From the NCBI RefSeq assembly GCF_018137945.1, contig NZ_CP073089.1, positions 248,001-312,000 of the forward strand: a stretch of DNA of 64,000 nt, in the 5' to 3' direction. A program made the position numbers and the translations under genes. Below, one piece after another: positions 1 to 7,668 of this stretch (position 1 is its first letter; the number at the start of each line of letters is the position of its first letter). The notes below the pieces were generated by a model that saw nothing but the letters and a program-made list of their open reading frames with translations, was not told where the DNA came from and did no database searches. The stretch is from Brevibacterium sp. W7.2. GTDB lineage: Bacteria > Actinomycetota > Actinomycetes > Actinomycetales > Brevibacteriaceae.

Positions 1-392
1 ATGTCGCCGACGGCGTGTTCCGCGGGCCGATCGAGCACATCGCCTCGGCGGCTTCGATCGCCAAACGCTACACCGCGCGCAGCCGCCGGGACGTCTCCGG
101 GTCGCTCGGGGTGCTCGAGGCGATGCACGACGGGGACCCGATCGCCGCCGCGGTCTTCGCCGAGGCGGTCGATGCCCTCGGTGCGATGTGCGCCCAGCTC
201 GTCGCCGTCGTCGCGCCCGAGGTCATCGTCTTCGGCGGGGGACTCTCGAGCGCCGATGAGCTCCTCGACGGCGTCGACGCCGCACTGCGCTCCCGCCTCG
301 ACTTCCACCGTGCCCCGCACATCCGGCGGGCCGGTCTGGGCCCGGTCGCCGGCCTCATCGGAGCGGGCCTGCTCACCCGAGGGCACGCATGA
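1..392 (+). CDS. ROK-family sugar kinase, C-terminal part (cut by window start)
   Basis: This frame is open from the first bases and ends at a TGA that overlaps the next start codon (ATGA). The visible 130 or so residues are the C-terminal half of a ROK kinase: the segment VIVFGGGLSSA is the typical glycine-rich turn near the end of this fold, followed by a hydrophobic GLIGAGLL helix. ROK kinases phosphorylate glucose, N-acetylglucosamine, N-acetylmannosamine or related sugars at O6 with ATP. The N-terminal ATP-binding region and the zinc-binding Cys/His motif lie outside the window. With NagA and a class II aldolase in the same operon, an N-acetylhexosamine kinase is the best guess; substrate is inferred from context only. 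Confidence 0.8.
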   Translation, partial: VADGVFRGPIEHIASAASIAKRYTARSRRDVSGSLGVLEAMHDGDPIAAAVFAEAVDALGAMCAQLVAVVAPEVIVFGGGLSSADELLDGVDAALRSRLDFHRAPHIRRAGLGPVAGLIGAGLLTRGHA

Positions 393-1594
393 CCGCGGAC
401 AGTTCGTTGCCGGACGGAGCGGCGCCGGCGGTCGCCGTGCTCACGCTCAGTCCCGCGCTCGACTGCACGCTCACCGTCCCCCGGCTCGACCGGGGGCGCA
501 CGCATCGTGCGGCACCGGCCGCCGAGGTGCTCGGCGGCAAGGGCGTCAACGTCGCCCGGGTGCTCGCCGCCCTCGGAGTGCCCTCCGTCGCCGTCGGTCC
601 CGTCGGCGCCAAGCACTGGCCGGCCGCGGACGACGAGGAGTCGGTGCGGTGGGAGCTCACCGACACCCCGGCTCCGCTGCGCCGCAGCATCGCCGTCATC
701 GAGGACTCGGGGCGCGCGACGCTCATCAACGAGACCGCCCACCCGCATCCGGCGCACGTGTGGGCAGAGCTGCGTGCCGGTCTGACCGCCCGACTGCGCG
801 CACCGGGTCTGCGGGTCCTCGTCATCTCCGGGTCGACCCCGGACGACTGTCCCGCCGATCTCGTGCCCGGGCTCATCGCCGCCGCCCACGCGGTCGGGGT
901 CACGGTCATCGTCGACACGTCCGGGGCCGGTCTCCTCACCGCCGCCGAGGCGGGCGCCGACTGGGTCAAACCCAACGACGAGGAGCTGCGCGCGCTCTTC
1001 GCAGGCGAGGCCGGCACCGAACGCGCGAAGTGCGCGGCGGCGATCGAGCGGGCGTCCTCATCTGGCACGGCGCTGGCCGGTGCGCGCCTCAGCGACACGG
1101 CCGTCGCGGTCTCCGCGTGCGGCGATCCCGTGCTCCGCGGCGCCGGACGCCTCATCGACGCGGGCGCTCGCCACGTCCTCGTCTCCCGCGGAGCCGACGG
1201 CATGGACCTCGTCGATGCGACCGGTCCGCGCCGCCGGGCACGGCTCGCCCGGACCCTCCACGGCAATCCGACCGGGGCGGGGGATGCGGCCGTCGCCGCA
1301 CTGGCCTGGACGCTCGCCTCCCGCGAGGCCGGGGCCGGTGCGAGAGCCGACGCCGGCGGGGGAGCCGACGCCGGGGACGACTCAGCGCGGGAGTTCGCGG
1401 GCGACCACCTCGGCGCTGCGGAGATCGGCGTGCTGCTCACGCGCGCGGTCGCAGTATCGGCCGCCGCCGTGCTCATGCCGCAGGCCGGGCAGATCCACGC
1501 GCGCTGGCGCGACTTCGGCCATCAGGTCATCACCGAGGACATTCCGGCCCCGGCCACCACCCCGACCCCTCACACAGACGGAGCGAGACCATGA
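389..1594 (+). CDS. PfkB-family sugar-phosphate kinase (1-phosphofructokinase/tagatose-6-phosphate kinase type)
   Basis: A 401-residue protein with the order of a LacC/FruK-like PfkB kinase: the N-terminal LTLSPALDCTLTV strand, the GGKGVNVARVLAALG substrate-binding segment (about residues 50-64) and the C-terminal NPTGAGDA anion-hole and catalytic-Asp motif (about residues 293-300). The family phosphorylates fructose-1-phosphate or tagatose-6-phosphate to a bisphosphate that an aldolase then splits. The next gene is such an aldolase, so tagatose-6-phosphate kinase is the likely role. Its start overlaps the stop of the kinase upstream by four bases, implying translational coupling. It carries an Ala/Gly/Asp-rich insertion after the active-site motif (about residues 313-336) that looks like a disordered loop. 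Exact substrate is not decided by sequence. Confidence 0.85.
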   Translation: MTADSSLPDGAAPAVAVLTLSPALDCTLTVPRLDRGRTHRAAPAAEVLGGKGVNVARVLAALGVPSVAVGPVGAKHWPAADDEESVRWELTDTPAPLRRSIAVIEDSGRATLINETAHPHPAHVWAELRAGLTARLRAPGLRVLVISGSTPDDCPADLVPGLIAAAHAVGVTVIVDTSGAGLLTAAEAGADWVKPNDEELRALFAGEAGTERAKCAAAIERASSSGTALAGARLSDTAVAVSACGDPVLRGAGRLIDAGARHVLVSRGADGMDLVDATGPRRRARLARTLHGNPTGAGDAAVAALAWTLASREAGAGARADAGGGADAGDDSAREFAGDHLGAAEIGVLLTRAVAVSAAAVLMPQAGQIHARWRDFGHQVITEDIPAPATTPTPHTDGARP

Positions 1595-2538
1595 CGAAGG
1601 CAGCGACGACGGATCTCCTCGCCGCACTCGGGCGCCGTACCTCGGACGCGACGGCCCCCGCCTCGGCGACCCCCGGCCAGGCCAGCACGGCAGGCACCCC
1701 CGCCACCCCCGCCTCGGCGATCGGCGCGTTCAACGTCATCACCCTCGAATCGGCCGAGGCGATCGCCGCCGGCGCCGAGACCGCCGGGCGCCCGGTCATC
1801 ATGCAGATCTCCGAGAACTGCGTGAGATACCACGGGACCCTCGCGCCGATCGCCCGGGCGACGCTCACGATCGCCGCCGCCGCGAGCGTGCCCATCGCCG
1901 TCCACCTCGACCATGCGACGGACCTCGCCCTCGTCGACGAGGCGCTCGAGCTCGGCTTCGACTCCGTGATGTACGACGGCGCCCACCTGCCCTACGCGGA
2001 GAACTGCGCGACGACCGCCGAGGTGGTCCGCCGTGCCCACCGCCAGGGCATCGGCGTCGAGGCCGAGCTCGGGGAGATCGGCGGCAAGGACGGCGCGCAT
2101 GCCCCGGGCGTGCGCACCGATCCCGCCGAGGCGGTCGACTTCGCGGCTGCGACCAGTGTCGATGCGCTCGCCGTCGCCGTCGGCAGCTCCCACGCCATGC
2201 TCGAGCGCACGAGCCGCCTCGACCTCGACCTCATCATCCGGCTCGCCGCGGCGGTGCCCGTGCCCCTCGTCCTCCACGGCTCCTCGGGGGTTCCCGACGG
2301 CGAGCTCGAGCGGGCGATCGGGGCCGGCATGGCGAAGATCAACGTCTCCACTCACCTGGGTTCCGTCTTCACCGGGGCGGTGCGGGAGACCCTCGCGGCG
2401 GACCCGCGCCTCGTCGACCCGCGCCGGTACCTCGCGCCCGGGCGCGAGGCCTTCGCCGCCGAGGTCGCCCGCCTGCTCGAACTGTTCGCCGAGGCGCCGG
2501 CACCGGATCCGCTTGCCAAACCCGCACACGAGGCTTGA
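1591..2538 (+). CDS. Class II (zinc) ketose-bisphosphate aldolase, tagatose/fructose-bisphosphate type
   Basis: A 315-residue class II aldolase. Visible hallmarks are GAFNV near the N-terminus, the zinc-ligand segment VHLDHATD, the VEAELGEIGG segment, and the phosphate-binding stretch LHGSSGVPDGELERAIGAGMAKINVST. The enzyme splits fructose-1,6- or tagatose-1,6-bisphosphate into glyceraldehyde-3-phosphate and dihydroxyacetone phosphate. The ATG is preceded by a GGAGCGAG ribosome site and overlaps the upstream stop codon. An Ala/Thr/Pro-rich insertion of about 30 residues sits before GAFNV (residues 15-45), where relatives continue directly, so this operon has low-complexity insertions in two consecutive enzymes. 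Position after a PfkB kinase and before NagA favours the GatY/KbaY-like role over glycolytic Fba. Confidence 0.87.
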   Translation: MTKAATTDLLAALGRRTSDATAPASATPGQASTAGTPATPASAIGAFNVITLESAEAIAAGAETAGRPVIMQISENCVRYHGTLAPIARATLTIAAAASVPIAVHLDHATDLALVDEALELGFDSVMYDGAHLPYAENCATTAEVVRRAHRQGIGVEAELGEIGGKDGAHAPGVRTDPAEAVDFAAATSVDALAVAVGSSHAMLERTSRLDLDLIIRLAAAVPVPLVLHGSSGVPDGELERAIGAGMAKINVSTHLGSVFTGAVRETLAADPRLVDPRRYLAPGREAFAAEVARLLELFAEAPAPDPLAKPAHEA

Positions 2539-2548
2539 GAGTGGCACT

Positions 2549-3352
2549 ATGAGCACGCGCGAAGACCGCCTCGACCGCATCCTCGGTCGCCTCGACCGGG
2601 AGGGCACGGTCGGCGTCGACGCGCTCAGCGAGGAGCTCGGAGTCTCGCTGGCCACGATCCGCCGGGACCTCGACCTGCTCGAGGAACGGCGCCTGCTCGA
2701 GCGCACCCACGGCGGGGCGACCCGCAAGAACGTCAACTACGACCTGTCCCTGCGCTACAAGGAGGCCGCCGCCACCGAGGCGAAGGCCGCGATCGCGCGC
2801 GCCGCGGTCGCCCAGATCAGCCCCGGCACCGCCGTCGGGCTCTCCGGGGGGACGACGACGTTTCAGGTCGCCGATGCCATCAGCGAACGCGACGACCTCG
2901 TCAGCGACCTCACGGTCGTGACGAACGCCGTCAACGTCGCCCACAAGCTCGCGGTGCACCCGGGCATCAAGGTCGTCGTCTGCGGCGGCATCATCAACCC
3001 CTCGAGCTTCGAGCTCGTCGGCTCCTTCGTCGACGCGGTGCTCGCGAGCATCTGGCTCGACCTCGCGTTCATCGGGGTGCATGCCTTCTCCGCCGGTGCC
3101 GGCGTGATGACCGTCAACGAGGCCGAAGCGCACGTCAACCGGCTCATGGCGCAGCGCGCACAGCGGGCGGTCGTCGTCGCCGACTCCTCGAAGTACGGCA
3201 GGCGCTCGTTCGCCTCGGTGGGCGGGGCGGACGTGTTCTCATCGATCATCACCGACGACGGTCTCGGCGCCGAGGCGGTCACCGAGCTCACCGCCGCCGG
3301 CTTCGACGTCGACCTCGCGACGACCGACGGCCCGACAGGAGGCACGCGGTGA
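2549..3352 (+). CDS. DeoR-family transcriptional repressor of the amino-sugar operon
   Basis: A 267-residue DeoR/GlpR-type regulator. Residues 5-60 form the winged helix-turn-helix (VDALSEELGVSLATIRRDLDLLE with the TIRRDL recognition helix and the THGGA wing end). The C-terminal sensor domain has the ISPGTAVGLSGGTTT and VVVADSSKYG phosphosugar-binding motifs. Members usually repress the operon they sit in and are released by a sugar-phosphate intermediate. Here the gene lies inside the operon, between the aldolase and nagA, so autoregulation by a tagatose- or glucosamine-phosphate is likely. Its stop overlaps the nagA GTG start. Confidence 0.88.
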   Translation: MSTREDRLDRILGRLDREGTVGVDALSEELGVSLATIRRDLDLLEERRLLERTHGGATRKNVNYDLSLRYKEAAATEAKAAIARAAVAQISPGTAVGLSGGTTTFQVADAISERDDLVSDLTVVTNAVNVAHKLAVHPGIKVVVCGGIINPSSFELVGSFVDAVLASIWLDLAFIGVHAFSAGAGVMTVNEAEAHVNRLMAQRAQRAVVVADSSKYGRRSFASVGGADVFSSIITDDGLGAEAVTELTAAGFDVDLATTDGPTGGTR

Positions 3353-4539
3353 CGGCTCCCATCCCCGACGTCGTCGTCCACAACGCGGTCATCCTCGACA
3401 GCGATCCCGCGACGTTCTCAATCGACTTCGCCGACACGTGGATCGCCGTCGCCGACGGCATCGTCGTCGACCGCGGTCGGGGCGTGATGTGGCACCAGTG
3501 CGCGAGTCCGGCGACGCGGATCATCGACGCCGAGGGCGCCTACCTCGCCCCCGCGTTCGTCGACATCCACACCCACGGCGGCGGCGGGCACAACGTCGAG
3601 GACGGCCCCGACCACCTCGGCGCGATCCTCGACGTCCACCGCGCCCACGGCACCCGTGCCCTCATCCTCTCCTATGTCTCCGACACGATCGCCGGGCTCG
3701 CGTCCTCGCTGCGGGTCGGGGCGGGACTCGCGCGGGAGAATCCCGCGGTCCTCGGACTCCACGCCGAAGGCCCGTTCCTCTCCCCGGATTTCAAGGGCGC
3801 GCACTCCCCGGAGGTGCTCACCGCCCCGACCCCCGAGGCGGTCGAGACCATCCTCGAGGCCGCGGGCGGGCAGCTCGCCCAGGTCACCCTCGCACCCGAA
3901 CTGCCCGGCGCACCCGAGGCGATCGCCCGCTTCGCGGACGCCGGGGTGAGCGTGGCCGTCGGCCACACCGCCGCCGACTACGCGCAGACGATGCGGGCCT
4001 TCGAGGCGGGCGCGAGCATCCTCACGCACGCGTTCAACGGGATGCCCGGCATCCACCACCGCAGCCCGGGTCCGATCCTCGCCGCCCTCGACGCCCCGCA
4101 CGTCACGCTCGAACTCATCAACGACGGCATCCACGTCCAGGCCCCGGCCGCGCGGCTGGTCACGGGGCTCGCGCCGGGTCGCGTCGCCCTCATCACCGAT
4201 GCCATGGCGGCCACCGGGATGGGCGACGGGGACTATGTGCTCGGCAGTCTGCCGGTGCGGGTCGAGGACTCGGTCGCCCGGGTCAGGTCCGCCGACGGAT
4301 CGGTCGGGTCGATCGCCGGATCGACGCTGACCATGGACGATGCCGTGCAGCGGGCCGTCGCCGAGGTGGGGATGAGTCCGATCGCCGCCGCCCAGGCCGC
4401 GGGGCTGACTCCCCTGCGGGCACTCGGCCGTCTCGCCCCCGACGTCCACAGCCTCCTGCGGGTGGGTCAACCCGCCGACTGCGTCCTCTTCGACGCCGAG
4501 ATGCGGGTGACGACCGTGTGGATCGGGGACCCGAGCTGA
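3349..4539 (+). CDS. nagA: N-acetylglucosamine-6-phosphate deacetylase (possibly also GalNAc-6-phosphate)
   Basis: A 396-residue amidohydrolase. The metal site is visible as HTHGGGG (His74 and His76), the HAEGPF segment with Glu140, the later VGHTAAD and THAFNGM histidines, and the catalytic aspartate in LITDAMAATGM. NagA removes acetate from GlcNAc-6-phosphate; the homologue AgaA does so with GalNAc-6-phosphate. The GTG start overlaps the deoR stop (GTGA). With a ROK kinase, PfkB kinase and bisphosphate aldolase in the same run of genes, but no nagB in view, the operon fits a galactosamine-type route whose deaminase/isomerase and transporter would lie upstream of the window. Confidence 0.9.
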   Translation: MTAPIPDVVVHNAVILDSDPATFSIDFADTWIAVADGIVVDRGRGVMWHQCASPATRIIDAEGAYLAPAFVDIHTHGGGGHNVEDGPDHLGAILDVHRAHGTRALILSYVSDTIAGLASSLRVGAGLARENPAVLGLHAEGPFLSPDFKGAHSPEVLTAPTPEAVETILEAAGGQLAQVTLAPELPGAPEAIARFADAGVSVAVGHTAADYAQTMRAFEAGASILTHAFNGMPGIHHRSPGPILAALDAPHVTLELINDGIHVQAPAARLVTGLAPGRVALITDAMAATGMGDGDYVLGSLPVRVEDSVARVRSADGSVGSIAGSTLTMDDAVQRAVAEVGMSPIAAAQAAGLTPLRALGRLAPDVHSLLRVGQPADCVLFDAEMRVTTVWIGDPS

Positions 4540-4585
4540 GGGTCTGGTTGCCCGGGAGAGCCGATGTCATGGGAAGATGGTCGGC

Positions 4586-5056
4586 ATGGATGCCCTGCTC
4601 CTCATCGACACCGACGACACAGCGCTGACCTCCGAGAAGGCCGTCGAGACCCTCGGCGGGATCGTCGGCCGCACCCGTGCGGTGGGCGGAGTGCTCATCT
4701 TCGCCACGACGAACGAGGAGGTCTCCGGTCGCGACGACGAGGAGATCAGCGTCTTCGGCCCCGACGAGGAGGACCTCGTCCTCCGCTCGGACAACCCCGA
4801 CATCTTCGAAGGCGTCGACGACCTCGCCGCCGGTCTCCACGACATGGCCGTCGACCGGATCGTCATCGCCGGAGTCGATGAGAACCCCGGGGCCGTGTGG
4901 GCCTCGGCGATGGCGGCCCTCGTCTGCAACTTCGACGTCATCGTTCTCTCCGACTCCGTCGTCAGCGCCGCCGGCGATCCCGTCACCTGGGCCGATGCGG
5001 CCGAAGAGGCGGGTGCCATGGTCAAGCGCACCGAGGACACCTGGCTGCGCATGTGA
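4586..5056 (+). CDS. Isochorismatase-like protein lacking catalytic residues
   Basis: A 156-residue protein whose outline follows the cysteine-hydrolase (isochorismatase) fold: LLLIDTDD at the N-terminus, an RAVGGVLIFATT strand, VLRSDNPDIFEG, and RIVIAGVDENPGAVWASAM then FDVIVLSDSVVS. The first Asp is kept, but the position of the catalytic Lys reads Arg (VLRS) and the nucleophilic Cys of the usual GV-x-T-x-x-CV turn is missing (GVDENPGAV). It is therefore probably not a hydrolase and may be a binding or regulatory relic. I prefer the second ATG at 4586 because GGGAAG at 4571-4576 is nine bases from it; the ATG at 4577 abuts that site. It follows nagA by 46 bases and may be co-transcribed. 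Family assignment is by eye. Confidence 0.6.
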   Translation: MDALLLIDTDDTALTSEKAVETLGGIVGRTRAVGGVLIFATTNEEVSGRDDEEISVFGPDEEDLVLRSDNPDIFEGVDDLAAGLHDMAVDRIVIAGVDENPGAVWASAMAALVCNFDVIVLSDSVVSAAGDPVTWADAAEEAGAMVKRTEDTWLRM

Positions 5057-5141
5057 CTGCCGACCGCCTCGGCGCGGGCGGGATGATTCAGCCCACGCGG
5101 CCACAGCGGCACGGCCCTTCGCGGCAGACCGGTGTCACCAC

Positions 5142-5214
5142 CCGTTTGTGGTCACAAACCCGAGCGCGATAGCCGTTTCGGCCGCGTTTCGCTCGGTTCT
5201 GTGACCACAAACGG
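5142..5214. repeat. 73-bp imperfect hairpin repeat, copy 1
   Basis: The left arm CCGTTTGTGGTCACA pairs with the right arm TGTGACCACAAACGG; two mismatched positions follow and then CCGAGC pairs with GCTCGG. The stem is about 23 of 25 pairs with a 25-base loop that contains TTCGGCCGCGTTTCG. The same 73-bp element recurs in the same orientation at 6373-6445, so the nuclease gene at 5247-6188 sits exactly between two direct copies. It lies just downstream of that gene's stop and could act as a terminator. No U-tract follows. Confidence 0.85.
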
Positions 5215-5246
5215 GGCCCGGGCACTCGCACTGGTCGACTCTGCGG

Positions 5247-6188
5247 TCAGAGGAGCCCCTTCTGCGTCAGCCGCTGGCGGATCGCGAATTCGAGCTGGAC
5301 CATGTCGGTTCGCGAATTCACGCGGATGATCAGCCAGCCCTCGGCATTCAGTGCGTTGACCCGGCGAATGTCCTCATCCCACTGAGTCCTGTCGGTGCGG
5401 TGGTGGTCTCCTTCGTACTCGAGTCCGAGCAGCGCCCTGCGATAGCCGAGATCAGGATGGATCTCGACACCGAGCTGGCGGCAGAACACCGCGGGATGGA
5501 CCTCGGGCTCGGGCAGCCCGACCGATATCGCCCACAGTCGCAGATCGGTCTCGCGCGGTGAATCGACCCCCGGGCGGACGAGCTCGAGCCCGCTTTCGGC
5601 CACTCGTCTGCGGCGGATCGACGCGCGTGACCTCAGGTGTGCGACGAGCTCCTCGAGGGTGCAGAGCGGCGGCCCATGCCAGCGACCGATCATCGCATCG
5701 CCGACGCGGACCAGTTCGTCGCGGTCGAGGATGGTCGCCAGCTGCAGGAAGAGGACGGACGGAGACACGAGGGTGTGGCCGAGGATGCTCACAGTGGAGA
5801 AATCGGCGACCCGGTGCCGCACGACAGACGATCGTCGGATGCGCAGGTCTCTGTCGTCGCTGCAGACATGGAGAGGGCCGTCGGTGAGCCGGCGTGGCAG
5901 CGGCAGTCCGAAGAGCCGCGCCGCCGAGGAATGGCTCGCCGCGATGAGCGGATACCGGAGTTCAAGCGCTCTGAGCGCTTCGCTCTCGGCTTCCCATTGC
6001 TCATCCGCCCACGAGGGCACTTTTCGCCACACGGTCTGCAGGTCGTCAGCGCGGATGCCGTGAGAGATCGTGCGGACGCTGGAGCGTTGACGAAGGTCCC
6101 ATTCCGTCACACCGTGTTCGCCGGCATCGCCCGTGAGGAACAGGCGATGCGAAGGGCGAGTGTCGAGGTAGCCGAACATGTGCACCAT
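5247..6188 (-). CDS. Vsr-like (PD-(D/E)XK) nuclease-domain protein with AbiEi-like N-terminal half
   Basis: From the ATG at 6188 the product is 313 residues; the frame is open further upstream but runs into the hairpin repeat at 6373-6445, so an earlier start is unlikely. The N-terminal part contains the HSSAARLFGLPLP segment typical of actinobacterial AbiEi-like proteins. The C-terminal 110 residues look like a very-short-patch-repair type nuclease: PRETDLRLWAI, an HPDLGYRRALLGLEYEGDHH core with Asp and Glu metal ligands, and a final GWLIIRVNS strand. Related solitary proteins are common in high-GC actinomycetes and their role is unknown; defence, toxin or mobile-DNA functions are all possible. 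No partner antitoxin or toxin gene is adjacent. It is isolated between two direct hairpin repeats. Confidence 0.65.
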   Translation of the reverse strand: MVHMFGYLDTRPSHRLFLTGDAGEHGVTEWDLRQRSSVRTISHGIRADDLQTVWRKVPSWADEQWEAESEALRALELRYPLIAASHSSAARLFGLPLPRRLTDGPLHVCSDDRDLRIRRSSVVRHRVADFSTVSILGHTLVSPSVLFLQLATILDRDELVRVGDAMIGRWHGPPLCTLEELVAHLRSRASIRRRRVAESGLELVRPGVDSPRETDLRLWAISVGLPEPEVHPAVFCRQLGVEIHPDLGYRRALLGLEYEGDHHRTDRTQWDEDIRRVNALNAEGWLIIRVNSRTDMVQLEFAIRQRLTQKGLL

Positions 6189-6372
6189 CGTGGCCAGGGG
6201 TGTGTGGAAGCGAAAGGGCTGAGATGGCGCCTGTGGACAGCGTAGGGTTATGCAGCCGATTGTGGAGACGAGTGGGTAGCGAATGTCGCCGAGACGGTGC
6301 GAGTACTTATCTGACGGCGTCCTGACGCGGCCGCACGCGTGTGATCTGCAGTGATGCAGAGGTGCAGGGGCT

Positions 6373-6445
6373 CCATTTGTGGTCACAAACCCGAGGATGA
6401 CAACTACTTCGGCCGCATTTTGCTCGGTTCTGTGACCACAAACGG
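6373..6445. repeat. 73-bp imperfect hairpin repeat, copy 2
   Basis: This copy has the same length and orientation as copy 1. The right arm (GCTCGGTTC then TGTGACCACAAACGG) is identical to copy 1; the left arm differs at one position (CCATTTGTGGTCACA) and the loop has diverged. Conserved arms around a drifting loop indicate selection on the folded form or on an arm-binding protein. Confidence 0.85.
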
Positions 6446-6613
6446 CACGGCTACTGTGGACGGCGCGCACGCAAGTGGATTGTCGACGGGCGAATTGTGA
6501 GTTCGAGTCACACGGTCATGATGTGGCGCCGCACATGTGACTCCTGCCCGCCTCGGCAGTGTGACATTGCTCTGAGCCGTCGGCGCTGACTGGCACGGCC
6601 ACCGGGCGCGGTT

Positions 6614-6626
6614 CTACACTGTGTAG
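6614..6626. promoter_or_regulatory. CTACA-N3-TGTAG dyad, BlaI/CopY-type operator candidate
   Basis: The 13-bp sequence CTACACTGTGTAG is an inverted repeat of the type bound by CopY/BlaI-family repressors in Gram-positive bacteria. It lies 44 bases before the copper-cluster membrane protein. The regulator itself is not in the window. The assignment rests on motif form and context. Confidence 0.45.
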
Positions 6627-6669
6627 TGGGTAAATGGAGCCTGCATGGACCCTGAGGTGAGGAGGTGGC

Positions 6670-7335
6670 ATGACCGGCTGGCACAAGTCGATCCGTGCTC
6701 TCTTCGCGGCCGTGATGACGACGATGCTCGCGGTCCTCATGCACGTCGGCGCCGGCGGTGACTTCTCCGCCCTCGGCACCGGCTTCGTCTTCGTCCTCGT
6801 CCTCTGGGCGGCGATGATCCTCGCGGGACGTCGCCTCGGATACCTCGCCCTCGCCGCGATCCTCGGCCTCGGTCAGCTCCTCATGCACGCCTCGATGGGC
6901 TGGTTCGGCCCGATGTCGTCGATGATGCGAGGGACTGCCGGTGGAACCGCCTCGGCGTCGCCGGATCCGACGATGTCGGCAGCCGAACACGAGCTCATGA
7001 CCCCGGCCACCGGGTCTCTCGACCTCGGTCAGGCCGCGCCGATGGGCCATTCGATGGGCCATGCCAACGGCGCCGGCCCGGGCATGATCATCGCCCACAT
7101 CGTCGCCGTCATCGTCACCGCGATCATCCTCAAGCGCGGTGAGGATCTCCTCTTCAGCATCCTCCAACTGGCACTGGGGCCGGTTGTCATCGCCCTGCGC
7201 GCGCTCGCGTCCGCGCAGCACAGTCTTGCGGGGGCGCGCCTGCGCGTCGTCCGCCATGTGCGCGAACTCCCGCGCATGGTGCCAGCGGCCGTCATCGGTC
7301 CGAACTACCGTCGCGGTCCTCCCGCGCTCGTCTGA
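6670..7335 (+). CDS. Membrane protein with Met/His-rich loop, probably copper-related
   Basis: A 221-residue integral membrane protein with about four hydrophobic segments: residues 8-30, 34-52, 57-77 and 137-158, the third continuing into amphipathic sequence. Between the third and fourth lies a Met/His-rich stretch (MSSMMRG, then MGHSMGH, around residues 80-128), typical of copper-handling proteins. A strong GGAGG site at 6661-6665 precedes the ATG. It heads a run containing a PCu(A)C copper chaperone and a DyP peroxidase, so a role in copper uptake, delivery or tolerance at the cytoplasmic membrane is likely. I do not recognise a named family and assign no transport activity. Confidence 0.6.
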   Translation: MTGWHKSIRALFAAVMTTMLAVLMHVGAGGDFSALGTGFVFVLVLWAAMILAGRRLGYLALAAILGLGQLLMHASMGWFGPMSSMMRGTAGGTASASPDPTMSAAEHELMTPATGSLDLGQAAPMGHSMGHANGAGPGMIIAHIVAVIVTAIILKRGEDLLFSILQLALGPVVIALRALASAQHSLAGARLRVVRHVRELPRMVPAAVIGPNYRRGPPALV

Positions 7336-7668
7336 CACCTCACCACCGGCAGCGCGCGATCTGACGACGCGCTGCACTCCACATCACCCTCGGCATTCGT
7401 CGCAGAGTCATGCGATCATGCAGCCCCGGCGGCGCGGTTGCCCAGCGCCGACCGGTGTCGGTTACGTGCCCGGGCCGTCACGCCTACGGCATCGGTCACG
7501 GCCACGCGTCGACACACGGCGCGATAGAGAGCGGACATCCCGGTGAGCCTCCCGCCCTGCGGGACCTCCTGACAGGGATCGCCTCATGGCCGCATCGGAC
7601 CCGCCTCGGCGACGGCATGATCCGCACCCGACCGCCGACGAACGCCACCACACGAAAGTGCAGACGAA
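7336..7668. other. Gene-free stretch between copper membrane protein and copper chaperone
   Basis: 333 bases with small frames only and no ribosome sites linked to sensible starts. I see no strong hairpin or promoter. It may carry the chaperone's own promoter. Confidence 0.5.

Larger units (their letters stand above)
6189..6669. other. Gene-free stretch with hairpin repeat copy 2 and a copper-cluster promoter region
   Basis: No convincing gene. It holds the second 73-bp hairpin (6373-6445) and, near its end, a CTACA-N3-TGTAG dyad at 6614-6626 ahead of the copper cluster. The remainder is slightly less GC-rich than the genes around it. Confidence 0.6.

Noticed and set aside
5247-6188. Toxin-antitoxin pair
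   Set aside because: The AbiEi-like N-terminal half suggests it, but no AbiEii-like or other partner gene is adjacent on either strand.
5142-6445. Hairpins as integron attC sites around a cassette
   Set aside because: The arms begin GTTT and end AAAC, the reverse of the attC core order, and there is no integron integrase in the window. The cassette-like layout is kept as a finding without this claim.
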